DNA of 64,000 nucleotides, from contig NZ_NSKH01000018.1 of assembly GCF_003144095.1 (NCBI RefSeq), forward strand, positions 1,284,540-1,348,539. Direction: 5' to 3'. Within the stretch, counting starts at the first letter, position 1. Each line of letters starts with the position of its first letter. The stretch comes from Streptomyces sp. ICBB 8177 (lineage in GTDB: Bacteria; Actinomycetota; Actinomycetes; Streptomycetales; Streptomycetaceae). Made by a program: the position numbers and the translations under genes. The notes beneath the pieces are model-generated. The model searched no databases and was not told the DNA's origin. It worked only from the letters and a program-made list of their open reading frames with translations. Positions 1 to 8,702 of this stretch are shown here, in pieces.

Positions 1-77
1 GCCGCTGCGATGGCAGGTCGAGAGGTGGACCGATCGGCTCCGGGCGCTGGATCTACCCGCAGGCTCAGGAAGGGGTC

Positions 78-108
78 GGCGCCGCCGGCCGGTCCGTCCG
101 GCGGCGCC
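78..108. terminator. GC-rich hairpin, possible terminator
   Basis: Perfect 11-bp arms ggcgccgccgg / ccggcggcgcc separated by 9 nt. It would end transcription of a gene lying left of the window. There is no T-run, which is usual for actinomycete terminators. Confidence 0.4.
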
Positions 109-365
109 CGTCGATGTCGTCGGTGCAACGCGGTCTCCTTCGTTCGTCGGGATCGGGATCAAGCACTGCAAAGGGGGCCTCGCCCCCACTCTCCGGCCGT
201 TGCTCGCGGTCGCCGGGCCACCTCGCCAGTACGGGCCGAAGCCCTGTTCCACCTGGCCTTTAGCGGGATTGCAGCGTCCCCGCCCTTTGCGTTCTTGCAG
301 GTCAAGCACTTGCGGACACAGTCGGCGAGAGGCCTTCCGGCCTTGCCGTGCTGTTGTGAAACAGC

Positions 366-426
366 TTGCACTAGTGCGAGCTAGGGCGCAAGGGGCCGGT
401 GCAAGCTCGTGCTAGGTCGTACTAGT
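366..426. promoter_or_regulatory. Four helically phased CTAG boxes, probable GntR autoregulatory operator
   Basis: Four related 10-mers, TTGCACTAGT (366-375), GCGAGCTAGG (376-385), TCGTGCTAGG (407-416) and TCGTACTAGT (417-426), put CTAG at 371, 381, 412 and 422, that is 10, 31 and 10 bp apart and so on one face of the helix. The first pair sits inside a near-perfect 18-bp palindrome (364-381). CTAG is among the rarest tetramers in GC-rich actinomycete DNA, so four in 56 bp directly before a GntR-type gene suggests its own operator. That it binds this protein is inference. Confidence 0.55.
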
Positions 427-448
427 GAGGGGTACGCTCGATGGCGTG

Positions 449-835
449 ATGAGCGCTGAAATCTCGAAAGACGACCCCAGGCCGGAGTCCGAGCAGGCGG
501 CCGACATTCTGCGGCAAGAGATCCTTGGCGGGCGTCTCAAGCCCGGCGGCAAGCTGGGCTCCATCCGCGACCTGAGCACGCGCTTCAAGATTTCCGGGAT
601 GACCGTGCAGCGAGCCCTTGCGGTCCTGCGTGAAGACGGGCTCATCGTGACCACGTCCCGGGGAAGCTACGTCCGCGATCCGCAGAGTCCCGCCGACAGC
701 GGAACGGTCGCGGGGGCCGATCCCTCCGAAGTCCTGCGCCAACTCGAACATCTCACCTCCCAGGTCTCCGACCTTCGCAGCAGGTTGGAACGGCTCGAAG
801 CGCTCGAAAGCGGCTCCACGCCGAGTGGTGCGTGA
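449..835 (+). CDS. Small GntR-type winged-helix repressor with C-terminal coiled coil
   Basis: A 128-aa DNA-binding protein. Residues about 12-75 form a GntR winged helix-turn-helix (QAADILRQEILGGRLKPGG, then SIRDLSTRFKISGMTVQRAL and a wing GLIVTTSRGSYV). There is no room for a FadR or HutC effector domain; instead the last 35 residues form a leucine-rich coiled coil (EVLRQLEHL, DLRSRLERLEAL), presumably for dimerisation. I chose ATG 449; an in-frame GTG at 425 overlaps the last CTAG box and is less likely. Similar short GntR proteins are common in actinomycete integrative elements and islands (KorSA-like), which fits the accessory look of this end. Regulation by the upstream CTAG boxes is inferred. 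Confidence 0.8.
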   Translation: MSAEISKDDPRPESEQAADILRQEILGGRLKPGGKLGSIRDLSTRFKISGMTVQRALAVLREDGLIVTTSRGSYVRDPQSPADSGTVAGADPSEVLRQLEHLTSQVSDLRSRLERLEALESGSTPSGA

Positions 836-904
836 TCTGCAACCAGCATGCGAGTAACGGAGGGTGAGAAGTAAGTGACAGCACGGGGGCGAAGGAAAGG
901 GGGT

Positions 905-948
905 GGGGACATGTCCAGTGACACCCCCCTGTCCCCTTCCCTGTCCCC
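905..948. repeat. TGTCCCC repeats upstream of the XRE-type regulator
   Basis: TGTCCCC occurs twice in direct orientation (930-936 and 942-948, 12 bp apart) and once inverted as GGGGACA (905-911), the latter overlapping the palindrome GGACATGTCC (907-916). The cluster lies about 45 bp before the next start codon, a plausible repressor or activator site. No factor is known to me for it. Confidence 0.4.
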
Positions 949-993
949 CTGGCTCGCGCGCGAGACTCGGTGTAAGCACTCGGAGGAGGGCGC

Positions 994-2241
994 ATGACCG
1001 ATGACAGGCCCGCATGGGCGCGGCGCATCGCTGCCGAACGAATGGCGCGCGACTGGTCGCAACGTGACGCAGTCAGGGCACTGCGCGCGCACGCCCCTAC
1101 GGAGCTGCCGGCGGATGACAGCATGATTCGCCAGTGGAAGCGCTGGGAGTCAGGGCAGACACCGAACGACTTCTACCAACCGCTCATCGCGGCCGTCTTC
1201 GGCACGGTGACGCACGCCCTCTTCCCGGCGCCCTCGCGTCGGGACGGTGACAAGGAAATCTTGACGGCGAGCGGCATGGAGACCCTGGAGATCGTCAGCC
1301 GCCTCAACCGGTCTGATGTCGACGGGGCGACCCTTGATGCCTTGCGGATCACGATTGACCGGCTCTGCTCCGAGTACCCCTACATGCCGAGCGAACAGCT
1401 CCTCATCGAAGGGCGGCAGTGGCTACGCCGCGTCGTTGAGCTGCACTCGAAGAGCCTCACGCTCACACAGCACCGTGAGGTACTCGCCATGTCCGGCTGG
1501 CTCGCCCTGCTGGTCGGCTGCGTCGAGTACGACACCGGAGCTCGCCATGCTGCCGAGTCGACACGGCGGGCTGCGCTTTCCCTGGCGAACGAATCGGACC
1601 ATGCGGAGGTGGCCGGGTGGGCTCATGAGATGCGAGCTTGGTTCGCCTTGACGACTGGCGACTACCGCGGCGTCATCGCGGCGGCACGAGCCGGAGCGGA
1701 GGTGGCGATGCACCACGGTGTTGCGGTGCAGCTCGCTGGGCAGGAAGCCAAGGCTTGGGCCCGACTCGGTGACCGTCGGCAGGTCGAGGTGGCCCTCGAC
1801 AAGGGGCGGAGGCTGCTGGAAGGGATGGAGCACCCCGAGAACTTGGACAACCACTTTGTGGTGGATCCCGCGAAGTTCGACTTCTACGCGATGGACTGCT
1901 ACCGCTTGGTGGGCGAGGACAGACTCGCTCGCACGCTTGCTGAAGAAGTTCTCAGGGCTGGCACTGACTTCGATGGACGCGAGCGCTCACCGATGCGCAA
2001 CGCGGAAGCTCGCGTCACCTTGGGAGTGACGGCAGCCCGTGAGGGCGACTTGGAAGAAGCGCTGACGATGGGGGAACGCGCCCTCGAAGGTGACCGCCAG
2101 TCGGTTCCGTCGCTCATCATGACCAGCCGCGAACTCGCTGCTGAGATGCGGCGCCGGTACAGCTCGGAGCCAGGGGCGCAGGATTACCTGGCTCGGCTCC
2201 ACGCCCTTGGACAGGAGAAGCCCGGCTTCCTGCCTCAGTGA
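994..2241 (+). CDS. XRE-type transcriptional regulator with C-terminal TPR-like region
   Basis: A 415-aa protein. The first about 80 residues resemble the divergent Xre-like helix-turn-helix of streptomycete regulators (RIAAERMARDWSQRDAVRAL, then DSMIRQWKRWESGQ). The rest is alpha-helical and alanine-rich with TPR-like pairs (for example AMSGWLALLVGCVEYDTGARH, HAEVAGWAHEMRAWFALTTGD), as in many actinomycete signal-dependent regulators whose TPR region binds a peptide or partner. The start ATG 994 has a strong GGAGGAGG site 6-13 nt upstream. Codon choice is less GC-biased than in the core genes, hinting at transfer together with the GntR-type gene. No effector or target can be read from the sequence. 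Confidence 0.7.
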   Translation: MTDDRPAWARRIAAERMARDWSQRDAVRALRAHAPTELPADDSMIRQWKRWESGQTPNDFYQPLIAAVFGTVTHALFPAPSRRDGDKEILTASGMETLEIVSRLNRSDVDGATLDALRITIDRLCSEYPYMPSEQLLIEGRQWLRRVVELHSKSLTLTQHREVLAMSGWLALLVGCVEYDTGARHAAESTRRAALSLANESDHAEVAGWAHEMRAWFALTTGDYRGVIAAARAGAEVAMHHGVAVQLAGQEAKAWARLGDRRQVEVALDKGRRLLEGMEHPENLDNHFVVDPAKFDFYAMDCYRLVGEDRLARTLAEEVLRAGTDFDGRERSPMRNAEARVTLGVTAAREGDLEEALTMGERALEGDRQSVPSLIMTSRELAAEMRRRYSSEPGAQDYLARLHALGQEKPGFLPQ

Positions 2242-2386
2242 TGTCTTCCCAGGCCCCGAGCCGGGCCGTCTGTGGGCCGTGCGGGGCTGGCCAACGACGA
2301 GCAACAACGACAGACGGCGACAGCTCCGCCCCTGTTCACGGCTCGCCTCGGTAGAATTCCCCTGGGTGGCAAGGTGTCCTCATCAG

Positions 2387-2473
2387 TCCCTGCGCAACAA
2401 GAAGCAGGAGTGGGAGGAGTACCGCTCGGAGGTCACCAAGTTCGAGCTGACCAAGATGCTGCCGATCCTCTGA
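2387..2473 (+). pseudogene. 3' remnant of a glutamine synthetase gene
   Basis: The last 28 codons of this frame read SLRNKKQEWEEYRSEVTK followed by FELTKMLPIL and a stop. The pattern K-x-EWxxYRxxVTxFEL-x-LP-x-L matches the C-terminus of the second class of streptomycete glutamine synthetases, whose gene normally lies next to glnE. Upstream the frame loses all resemblance to the family, so only the 3' end remains. The usual spacing to glnE is kept (187 bp). Best explanation: insertion of a mobile element into, or deletion of, the glutamine synthetase gene, with the junction near 2370-2390. The family match is from memory of the C-terminal motif. Confidence 0.55.
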
Positions 2474-2660
2474 GGCATGGCCGGTCCCTGACAACGGATC
2501 ACCCGCGGGCGGCGCGCGCCATCCGGCTCGCGCCGCGCGCGGCATACCGGCGCACGCCCGTCGCGGTTAGGCTCGCCGCAGGCGATCACGGGCGCGGCGG
2601 GCAGCGGAGGCCGACCGTGGGGGATCGCCCCGCGGCCGGGACCACGAGGAGGGCGGGCCC

Positions 2661-5600
2661 ATGCTCGAAGGGCGGCGCAGCAGTACGTTCAGCAGGCTGC
2701 TGCGGCACGGGTTCACCGATCCGGCCGCGGCCGAACGACTGCTGGAGAGCCCGCAGCTGACGGGCGTGCGTAACGACCTCGTGCTGCTGGAGGCGCTCGG
2801 CGCCACCGCGGACCCCGACCTCGCCCTGCTCGGCCTGGTCCGGCTCGCGGAGGCGCTGGACGACGCCGAGCGGCACACCCTGCTGGACACCCTGATCACC
2901 GCCAAGCCGCTGCGCGACCGGCTGCTGGGCGTGCTGGGGGCCTCGGAGGCCCTCGGCGACCACCTCGCCCGGCACCCGCGCGACTGGCACTCCCTGGTCA
3001 CCTACGAGTCCACCGACCTGCACCCGGGCGTCGCGGACTTCGAACTCGCGTTGCGCGACGGCATGGCCGCGGTGACGCGGCGCACCGGCGCCACCGCGCA
3101 GAACGCGCTGCGCGCCGCCTACCGCCGCTGCCTGCTGGCGATCGCCGCGCGCGACGTGTGCGGCACCAGCGGCCTGGCCGAGACCGCGGGCGAGCTGGCC
3201 GACCTGGCCACCGCCACCCTGCGCGCCGCGCTCGCCATCGCCATGGAGGAGGCGCCCGCCGACGCCGCCGCCTGTCGCCTCGCCGTCATCGCCATGGGCA
3301 AGGCCGGCGGCCACGAGCTGAACTACGTCTCCGACGTGGACGTCATCTTCGTGGCCGAGACCCCCGACGGCGTGGCCGAGCCCGCCTCGCTCCAGGCCGC
3401 CACCCGGCTGGCCGCACGCATGATGCGGGTCTGCTCGGAGACCACCGCCGAGGGCCGGATCTGGGACGTCGACGCCAACCTGCGCCCCGAGGGCAAGAAC
3501 GGGCCACTGGTACGCACCCTGACCAGCCACCTCGCGTACTACAAGCGCTGGGCCAAGACCTGGGAGTTCCAGGCCCTGCTCAAGGCCCGCCCGGTCGCCG
3601 GCGACGACGAACTCGGCGCCGCCTACCTGGACGCGGTCACCCCGATGGTCTGGCAGGCAGCCGACCGCGAGCACTTCGTCACGGACGTGCAGGAGATGCG
3701 CCGCCGGGTCGTGGACAACATCCCCGCCGCCCACGTGGAGCGCGAACTGAAGCTGGGCCCCGGAGGCCTGCGCGACGTGGAGTTCGCGGTGCAACTGCTC
3801 CAGCTGGTGCACGGCCGCACCGACCCGTCGCTGCGCAGCGGCACCACGCTGACCGCGTTGCGGCAGCTCGCCGAGGGCGGCTACGTGGGACGCGCCGACG
3901 CGGCCTCGCTGGACGCCGCCTACCGCTTCCTGCGCTCGATGGAGCACCGCATCCAGCTGCACCGGCTGCGCCGCACCCACCTCGTGCCCGAGGACGAGGC
4001 CGACCTGCGGCGGCTCGGCCGCTCGCTGGCCCGGTTGTACGGCTGGGACCGCGCCGTGGACCCGGTCGAGCGGCTGGGCCGGGAGTGGCGCCGGCACGCG
4101 GTCGAGGTGAGGCGGCTGCACGAGAAGCTGTTCTACCGCCCCCTGCTGGACGCCGTGGCCCAGCTGGAGCCCGGCGAGGCGCGGCTCAGCCCCGACGCCG
4201 CCCGCCAGCGCCTGGAGGCCCTCGGCTACCAGGACCCGGCCGCCGCGCTGCGCCACCTGGAGGCGCTGGCGTCCGGCGTCAGCCGCAAGGCCGCCATCCA
4301 GCGCACGCTGCTGCCGGTGATGCTCGGCTGGTTCGCCGACTCCGCCGACCCCGACGCGGGTCTGCTGGGCTTCCGCAAGGTCTCCGACGCCCTCGGCCGC
4401 ACCCCCTGGTACCTGCGCCTGCTGCGCGACGAGGGCGCCGCCGCGGAGAACCTCGCCCGGGTGCTGTCCGCCGGACGGCTCGCCCCCGACCTGCTGCTGC
4501 GCGCCCCGGAGGCGGTCGCTCTGCTCGGCGACCCGGAGGGCCTGCGCCCGCGCGGCCTGACCGCCCTGCTCCAGGAGGTCCGCGCCGCCGTCAGCCGCGC
4601 CGGTGACGCGCAGGGCGCGGTGACCGCGGTGCGCGGGGTGCGGCGCCGGGAGCTGTTCCGTACCGCCGCGGCCGACCTGACCGGCGCCTTCCACCCCGGC
4701 CAGGACCCCGGGGCGGCCGTGGACGCGGTCGGGACGGCGGTGTCCGACCTGACCACCGCCACCATCGCCGGAGCGCTCCAGGCGGCCGTGCGGGCGGTCG
4801 GCGAGGGCGAACCGCTGCCCACCCGGATCGCGGTCATCGGCATGGGCCGCTTCGGCGGGCACGAACTGGGCTACGGCTCCGACGCCGACGTGCTCTTCGT
4901 CCACGAACCGCTCGACGGCGTCGACGAGCCGGACGCCTCCCGCATCGCGCTGAAGGTCGTCAACGAACTGCGCAGGCTGTTGCAGATCCCGACCGCCGAC
5001 CCGCCGCTGATCATCGACGCCGACCTGCGCCCCGAGGGCAAGAGCGGTCCCCTGGTGCGTTCCCTCGCCTCCTACGCGGCGTACTACCGGCGCTGGTCGC
5101 TGGGGTGGGAGAGCCAGGCGCTGCTGCGCGCGGAGCCCGCCGCGGGCGACGAGGAGCTGGCGGCGCGCTTCCTCCAGCTGGTCGACCCGCTGCGCTACCC
5201 GCGGGACGGCCTCACCGACGAGGCGGTGCGCGAGATCCGCCGCCTGAAGGCCCGCATGGAGGCCGAACGGCTGCCGCGCGGCGCCGACCCGACGACCCAC
5301 ACCAAGCTGGGCCGCGGCGGGCTGTCCGACGTCGAGTGGACGGTGCAGCTGCTCCAGATGCGGCACGGCCACGAGACCCCCGGCCTGCGCACCACCCGCA
5401 CCCGCCAGGCGCTTGCCGCCGCACGCGAGGCCGAGCTGGTCGACGCCGAGGACGCGGCGACGCTGGACGAGGCGTGGGTGCTGGCCACCAGGGTGCGCAA
5501 CGCGGTGATGCTGGTGCGCGGCCGCCCCGGCGACACCTTCCCCGGCGACGGCCGCGAACTGGCCGCGGTGGCCCGTCACCTCGGCTACGGCCCCGGCCGG

Positions 5601-5687
5601 GTCGGCGAGATGCTGGACGACTACCGCCGCACCACCCGCAGGGCGCGCGCGGTCATGGAGCGGCTGTTCTACGAGTACGAGGCTTAA
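2661..5687 (+). CDS. glnE: Bifunctional glutamine synthetase adenylyltransferase / adenylyl-removing enzyme
   Basis: A 1008-aa cytoplasmic enzyme that adenylylates glutamine synthetase I (GlnA) to switch it off and deadenylylates it to switch it on, according to nitrogen status. Two nucleotidyltransferase domains are visible in the family's tandem layout: the N-terminal removase with GGHELNYVSDVDVIF (about residue 215) and the C-terminal transferase with GGHELGYGSDADVLF (about residue 730), each keeping the paired aspartates that bind metal. Repeated LRPEGKNGPLVR and LRPEGKSGPLVR stretches confirm the duplication. Start ATG 2661 has gaggaggg 8 nt upstream. Its substrate gene glnA lies 17 kb away in this window. 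Full length. Confidence 0.97.
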   Translation: MLEGRRSSTFSRLLRHGFTDPAAAERLLESPQLTGVRNDLVLLEALGATADPDLALLGLVRLAEALDDAERHTLLDTLITAKPLRDRLLGVLGASEALGDHLARHPRDWHSLVTYESTDLHPGVADFELALRDGMAAVTRRTGATAQNALRAAYRRCLLAIAARDVCGTSGLAETAGELADLATATLRAALAIAMEEAPADAAACRLAVIAMGKAGGHELNYVSDVDVIFVAETPDGVAEPASLQAATRLAARMMRVCSETTAEGRIWDVDANLRPEGKNGPLVRTLTSHLAYYKRWAKTWEFQALLKARPVAGDDELGAAYLDAVTPMVWQAADREHFVTDVQEMRRRVVDNIPAAHVERELKLGPGGLRDVEFAVQLLQLVHGRTDPSLRSGTTLTALRQLAEGGYVGRADAASLDAAYRFLRSMEHRIQLHRLRRTHLVPEDEADLRRLGRSLARLYGWDRAVDPVERLGREWRRHAVEVRRLHEKLFYRPLLDAVAQLEPGEARLSPDAARQRLEALGYQDPAAALRHLEALASGVSRKAAIQRTLLPVMLGWFADSADPDAGLLGFRKVSDALGRTPWYLRLLRDEGAAAENLARVLSAGRLAPDLLLRAPEAVALLGDPEGLRPRGLTALLQEVRAAVSRAGDAQGAVTAVRGVRRRELFRTAAADLTGAFHPGQDPGAAVDAVGTAVSDLTTATIAGALQAAVRAVGEGEPLPTRIAVIGMGRFGGHELGYGSDADVLFVHEPLDGVDEPDASRIALKVVNELRRLLQIPTADPPLIIDADLRPEGKSGPLVRSLASYAAYYRRWSLGWESQALLRAEPAAGDEELAARFLQLVDPLRYPRDGLTDEAVREIRRLKARMEAERLPRGADPTTHTKLGRGGLSDVEWTVQLLQMRHGHETPGLRTTRTRQALAAAREAELVDAEDAATLDEAWVLATRVRNAVMLVRGRPGDTFPGDGRELAAVARHLGYGPGRVGEMLDDYRRTTRRARAVMERLFYEYEA

Positions 5688-5706
5688 GGCCCGGGCGGGA
5701 CCCGCC

Positions 5707-6618
5707 CTACGCGGCCGTCCCGGCCCGTTCCCTGCGCGGGGGCGGGCCGTCCTGCGGCACCCGCTGGGGCAGCCCGTAGGTCAGCTTGCCGTAGACCAGG
5801 TAGGAGACCCCGAAGCCGACCGCGAGGCAGACGATGCCGCCGCAGGCGTCCAGCCAGAAGTGGTTGGCCGTGGAGATGATCACGACCAGGGTGGCCACCG
5901 GGTACAACAGGCCCAGCACCTTCGCCCACAGCGGCTTCGCCAGCATCGCGATGGTGATGCCGCACCACAGCGACCAGCCGATGTGCATCGACGGCATCGC
6001 CGCGTACTGGTTGGACACGTGGGACAAGTCGCCCGACGCCATCGACCCCCACGTGTGGTGGACGGCGACGGTGTCGATGAAGTCGCCGCCGGTCATCAGC
6101 CGCGGCGGGGCCAGTGGGAAGAAGTAGAAGCCGACCAGGGCGAATCCGGTGGTGACGAAGATGGTCAGGCGGGCCGACGCGTACCGGCCGGGATGCTTGC
6201 GGAACAGCCAGACCAGCACACCTATCGTCATGATGAAGTGCAAGGTGGCGTAGTAGTAGTTCATCCCCACGATCAACCAGGTCACCGAGTTCATCGCGTG
6301 GTTGATGCGGTCCTCGACGTTGATGCCGAGGTGGGTCTCCAGGTTCCACACCTGGTGGGCGTGGCGCATCGCGGCGGCGGCCTGCTCGGGGACGGCGTTG
6401 CGGACCAGGGAGTAGACCCAGTAGCTGACGCCGATCAGGAGGATCTCGAACCACAGGCGCGGTCTGCGCGGCCTGCGGACCCACGACATGAGGGCGCGTC
6501 CCAGCCCGGCGCGGCCGTCCTCGTGCTCGGTCTGATCGGTTCCATCGGCCTCGATGGAACCGGACGAACGAGGAGGGACGGTCGAGCGGCCTTCCAGGAT
6601 CTTCGTCGGTTCCCCCAT
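5707..6618 (-). CDS. PAP2-family membrane protein (inositol-phosphotransferase/phosphatase-like)
   Basis: A 303-aa integral membrane protein with a cytoplasmic N-terminus of about 45 residues and roughly six membrane segments. PAP2 superfamily motifs are present: PPRLM (about residue 170), AAMPSMHIGWSLW (about 205) and ANHFWLDACGG (about 253), which carry the catalytic histidines. The MPSMH form groups it with the inositolphosphotransferase/aureobasidin-resistance-like branch rather than with undecaprenyl-pyrophosphatases. Likely acts on a lipid-linked phosphate at the outer membrane face; substrate unknown. It is convergent with glnE, 19 bp apart. A CAGACT -10-like hexamer (6627-6632, minus strand) ends 8 nt before the ATG, so the mRNA may be leaderless. 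Confidence 0.85.
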   Translation of the reverse strand: MGEPTKILEGRSTVPPRSSGSIEADGTDQTEHEDGRAGLGRALMSWVRRPRRPRLWFEILLIGVSYWVYSLVRNAVPEQAAAAMRHAHQVWNLETHLGINVEDRINHAMNSVTWLIVGMNYYYATLHFIMTIGVLVWLFRKHPGRYASARLTIFVTTGFALVGFYFFPLAPPRLMTGGDFIDTVAVHHTWGSMASGDLSHVSNQYAAMPSMHIGWSLWCGITIAMLAKPLWAKVLGLLYPVATLVVIISTANHFWLDACGGIVCLAVGFGVSYLVYGKLTYGLPQRVPQDGPPPRRERAGTAA

Positions 6619-6837
6619 GGGAGAACAGTCTGCCAGATGGCCCCGCCGCCCCGATCATCCCCCGGTCGGGTCTTCGCCATCCCGAGTACTCCTCGAGGCC
6701 GACTCCAGGTAGGAATCGGCGGGGCCGGGGCACGGCGGTGACGGGCCGCGGGCGCCCGGGCAGCCCCCGGCCGCCCTACGCGGCGCACGGGAGACGAGCG
6801 TGACCACGAAGGTGGGCGGTACCGCTGAACGGGTGAA

Positions 6838-8535
6838 TCAGGTCCACGTTTCGGGCGTGACGGACCACCACACCGTGGTGTCCGCCGGGAGCACGAACCC
6901 CTCCCCGGCGTCGCCCGCCTCGTCCAGGTAGGCACTGGCCAGCAGCACCTTCCCGTACGACGGCACCCGCAGCGGCGCCCCCGTCACGTTGACCGCGCAG
7001 ACGAACGAGCCGTCCGCCGCGTCCCTGCGGAAGGCCAGCGCGCCCTGCGGGGCGTCCAGCCAGGTCACCGACGAGCCCGCGCCCAGCGCCGGGTGCGCGC
7101 GGCGCTGCGCCAGCGCGGAACGGTAGAACTCCAGGGTGGAGTCCGGGTCGCCGGTCTGCGCGGCCACGGTGAGCTTCGCCCAGCCCTCCGGCTGCGGCAG
7201 CCAGCTCGGCCCGCCCGGCCTCGGCCCGAAACCGTACGGCGCCCGCTCACCTGACCACGGCAGCGGCACCCGGCAGCCGTCCCGCAGGCCGTCCTGGCCC
7301 GTACCGCGGAAGAACGCCGGGTCCTGCCGTGCCTCGTCCGGCAGCTCGGTGACCTCGGGCAGCCCCAGCTCCTCGCCCTGGTAGAGGTACGCCGACCCCG
7401 GCAGCGCCAGCATCAGCAGCGTCGCCGCCCGCGCCCGCCGCAGGCCGAGCACCGGGTCCGCGCCGCCGAGCCGGGTGGTGTGCCGTACGACGTCGTGGTT
7501 GGACAGCACCCACGTCGCGGGCGCCCCCACCCCGGCCATCGCCCTGAGCGAGTGGTCGATCACCTCGCGCAGCGCGACGGCGTCCCAACCGGTGGTCAGA
7601 TAGGCGAAGTTGAACGCCTGGTGCAGCTCGTCCGGGCGCAGGTACAGGGCGCTGCGCTCCACGGTCGGGGTCCAGGCCTCGGCGACCGCGATCCGCTCAC
7701 CCTCGTAACCGTCGAGGATGCGCCGCCAGTCGCGGTAGATCTCGTGCACCCCGTCCTGGTCGAAGAACGGCAAGGGCTTGGTGCCCAGCAGCTTCAACTG
7801 CTCGCTGTGCCCGATGTCGGGCAGGCCCGCCGCCTTCACCAGGCCGTGCGCGACGTCGACGCGGAAGCCGTCCACCCCCAGGTCGAGCCAGAAGCGCAGG
7901 ATCGCGCGGAACTCCTCGCGCACCGCCTCGTGCTCCCAGTCGAAGTCCGGCTGCTCGGCGGCGAACAGGTGCAGGTACCACTCGCCCGGCGAACCGTCCG
8001 GTTCGGTCACCCGGGTCCAGGCCGGGCCGCCGAAGAGCGACTCCCAGTCGTTGGGCGGCAGTTCGCCCCGGGCGCCCTTGCCGGGCCGGAAGTGGAAGCG
8101 CTCGCGCATCGGCGACCCCGGGCCCTCGGCGAGCGCCCGCCGGAACCACTCGTGCCGGTCGGAGCAGTGGTTCGGCACCAGGTCCACGATCACCCGCAGC
8201 CCCAGCGCGTGCGCCTCGCGGATCAGCTCGTCCGCGTCCGCGAGGGTGCCGAACATCGGGTCCACCGCGCGGTAGTCCGCCACGTCGTACCCCGCGTCGG
8301 CCTGCGGTGAGGCGTAGAACGGCGAGAGCCACACCGCGTCCACGCCCAGCCGCCGCAGGTACGGCAGGCGGTCCCGCACACCGGGCAGATCGCCCATGCC
8401 GTCGCCGTCGGAGTCGGCGAAGCTGCGCGGGTAGACCTGGTAGATCACCGCGTCGCGCCACCAGTCGGCGCGCTGCGCGGCACCGCGGGCCGGGCCGGCG
8501 GGGGAGGGGACGTGGGCGAGGTGGTGACCGGTCAT
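6838..8535 (-). CDS. Glycoside hydrolase family 13 alpha-glucosidase
   Basis: A 565-aa cytoplasmic enzyme that releases glucose from maltose/isomaltose-type oligosaccharides. GH13 conserved regions are all present: DLVPNHCSDRH (about 118-128), nucleophile Asp227 in DGFRVDVAHG, acid/base Glu286 in VAEAW, and transition-state Asp348 in LSNHD. An (alpha/beta)8 barrel plus a C-terminal beta domain accounts for the length, and the absence of a signal peptide fits hydrolysis of imported sugar. In S. coelicolor a comparable gene lies near glnE together with malEFG and malR; here no mal transporter or MalR gene accompanies it. Whether it prefers alpha-1,4 or alpha-1,6 bonds cannot be decided by eye. 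Confidence 0.92.
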   Translation of the reverse strand: MTGHHLAHVPSPAGPARGAAQRADWWRDAVIYQVYPRSFADSDGDGMGDLPGVRDRLPYLRRLGVDAVWLSPFYASPQADAGYDVADYRAVDPMFGTLADADELIREAHALGLRVIVDLVPNHCSDRHEWFRRALAEGPGSPMRERFHFRPGKGARGELPPNDWESLFGGPAWTRVTEPDGSPGEWYLHLFAAEQPDFDWEHEAVREEFRAILRFWLDLGVDGFRVDVAHGLVKAAGLPDIGHSEQLKLLGTKPLPFFDQDGVHEIYRDWRRILDGYEGERIAVAEAWTPTVERSALYLRPDELHQAFNFAYLTTGWDAVALREVIDHSLRAMAGVGAPATWVLSNHDVVRHTTRLGGADPVLGLRRARAATLLMLALPGSAYLYQGEELGLPEVTELPDEARQDPAFFRGTGQDGLRDGCRVPLPWSGERAPYGFGPRPGGPSWLPQPEGWAKLTVAAQTGDPDSTLEFYRSALAQRRAHPALGAGSSVTWLDAPQGALAFRRDAADGSFVCAVNVTGAPLRVPSYGKVLLASAYLDEAGDAGEGFVLPADTTVWWSVTPETWT

Positions 8536-8702
8536 GTCGTCCTGTCCGTCGTGGTCCGTCGTGGCCGCCCGGCTGTCGTGTCCTGGCGGTCAGTGGCGTG
8601 GCAGTACGAGGGCGGGCGCGCGTCACCGGGACGTGGCGCCGCCCGTGGGCGTCGTCGCCCGTCGCGTCGGCGGGCGGCGCGTGGACCGCGGCGCGCCGGG
8701 CG

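Larger units (their letters stand above)
1..448. other. Region without a recognisable gene; hairpin and CTAG boxes
   Basis: I see no credible protein in any frame of this stretch: the open frames have no domain motifs and no ribosome binding site. A perfect 11-bp inverted repeat (78-88 against 98-108, 9-nt loop) looks like a terminator for a gene to the left of the window. The 3' part (366-426) carries the CTAG boxes described separately and should hold the promoter of the GntR-type gene. Base composition is visibly less GC-rich than the core genes to the right. Confidence 0.5.

Noticed and set aside
10..415. Two overlapping open frames at the left end of the window
   Set aside because: No recognisable protein pattern, Arg/Pro/Ser-rich translation, no ribosome binding site, and they run through the hairpin and CTAG boxes.
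2586..5579. A 997-codon open frame antisense to glnE
   Set aside because: It mirrors the glnE codon pattern, is full of Gly/Ala/Arg low complexity, has no domain motif and no ribosome binding site; such long antisense frames are normal in very GC-rich DNA.
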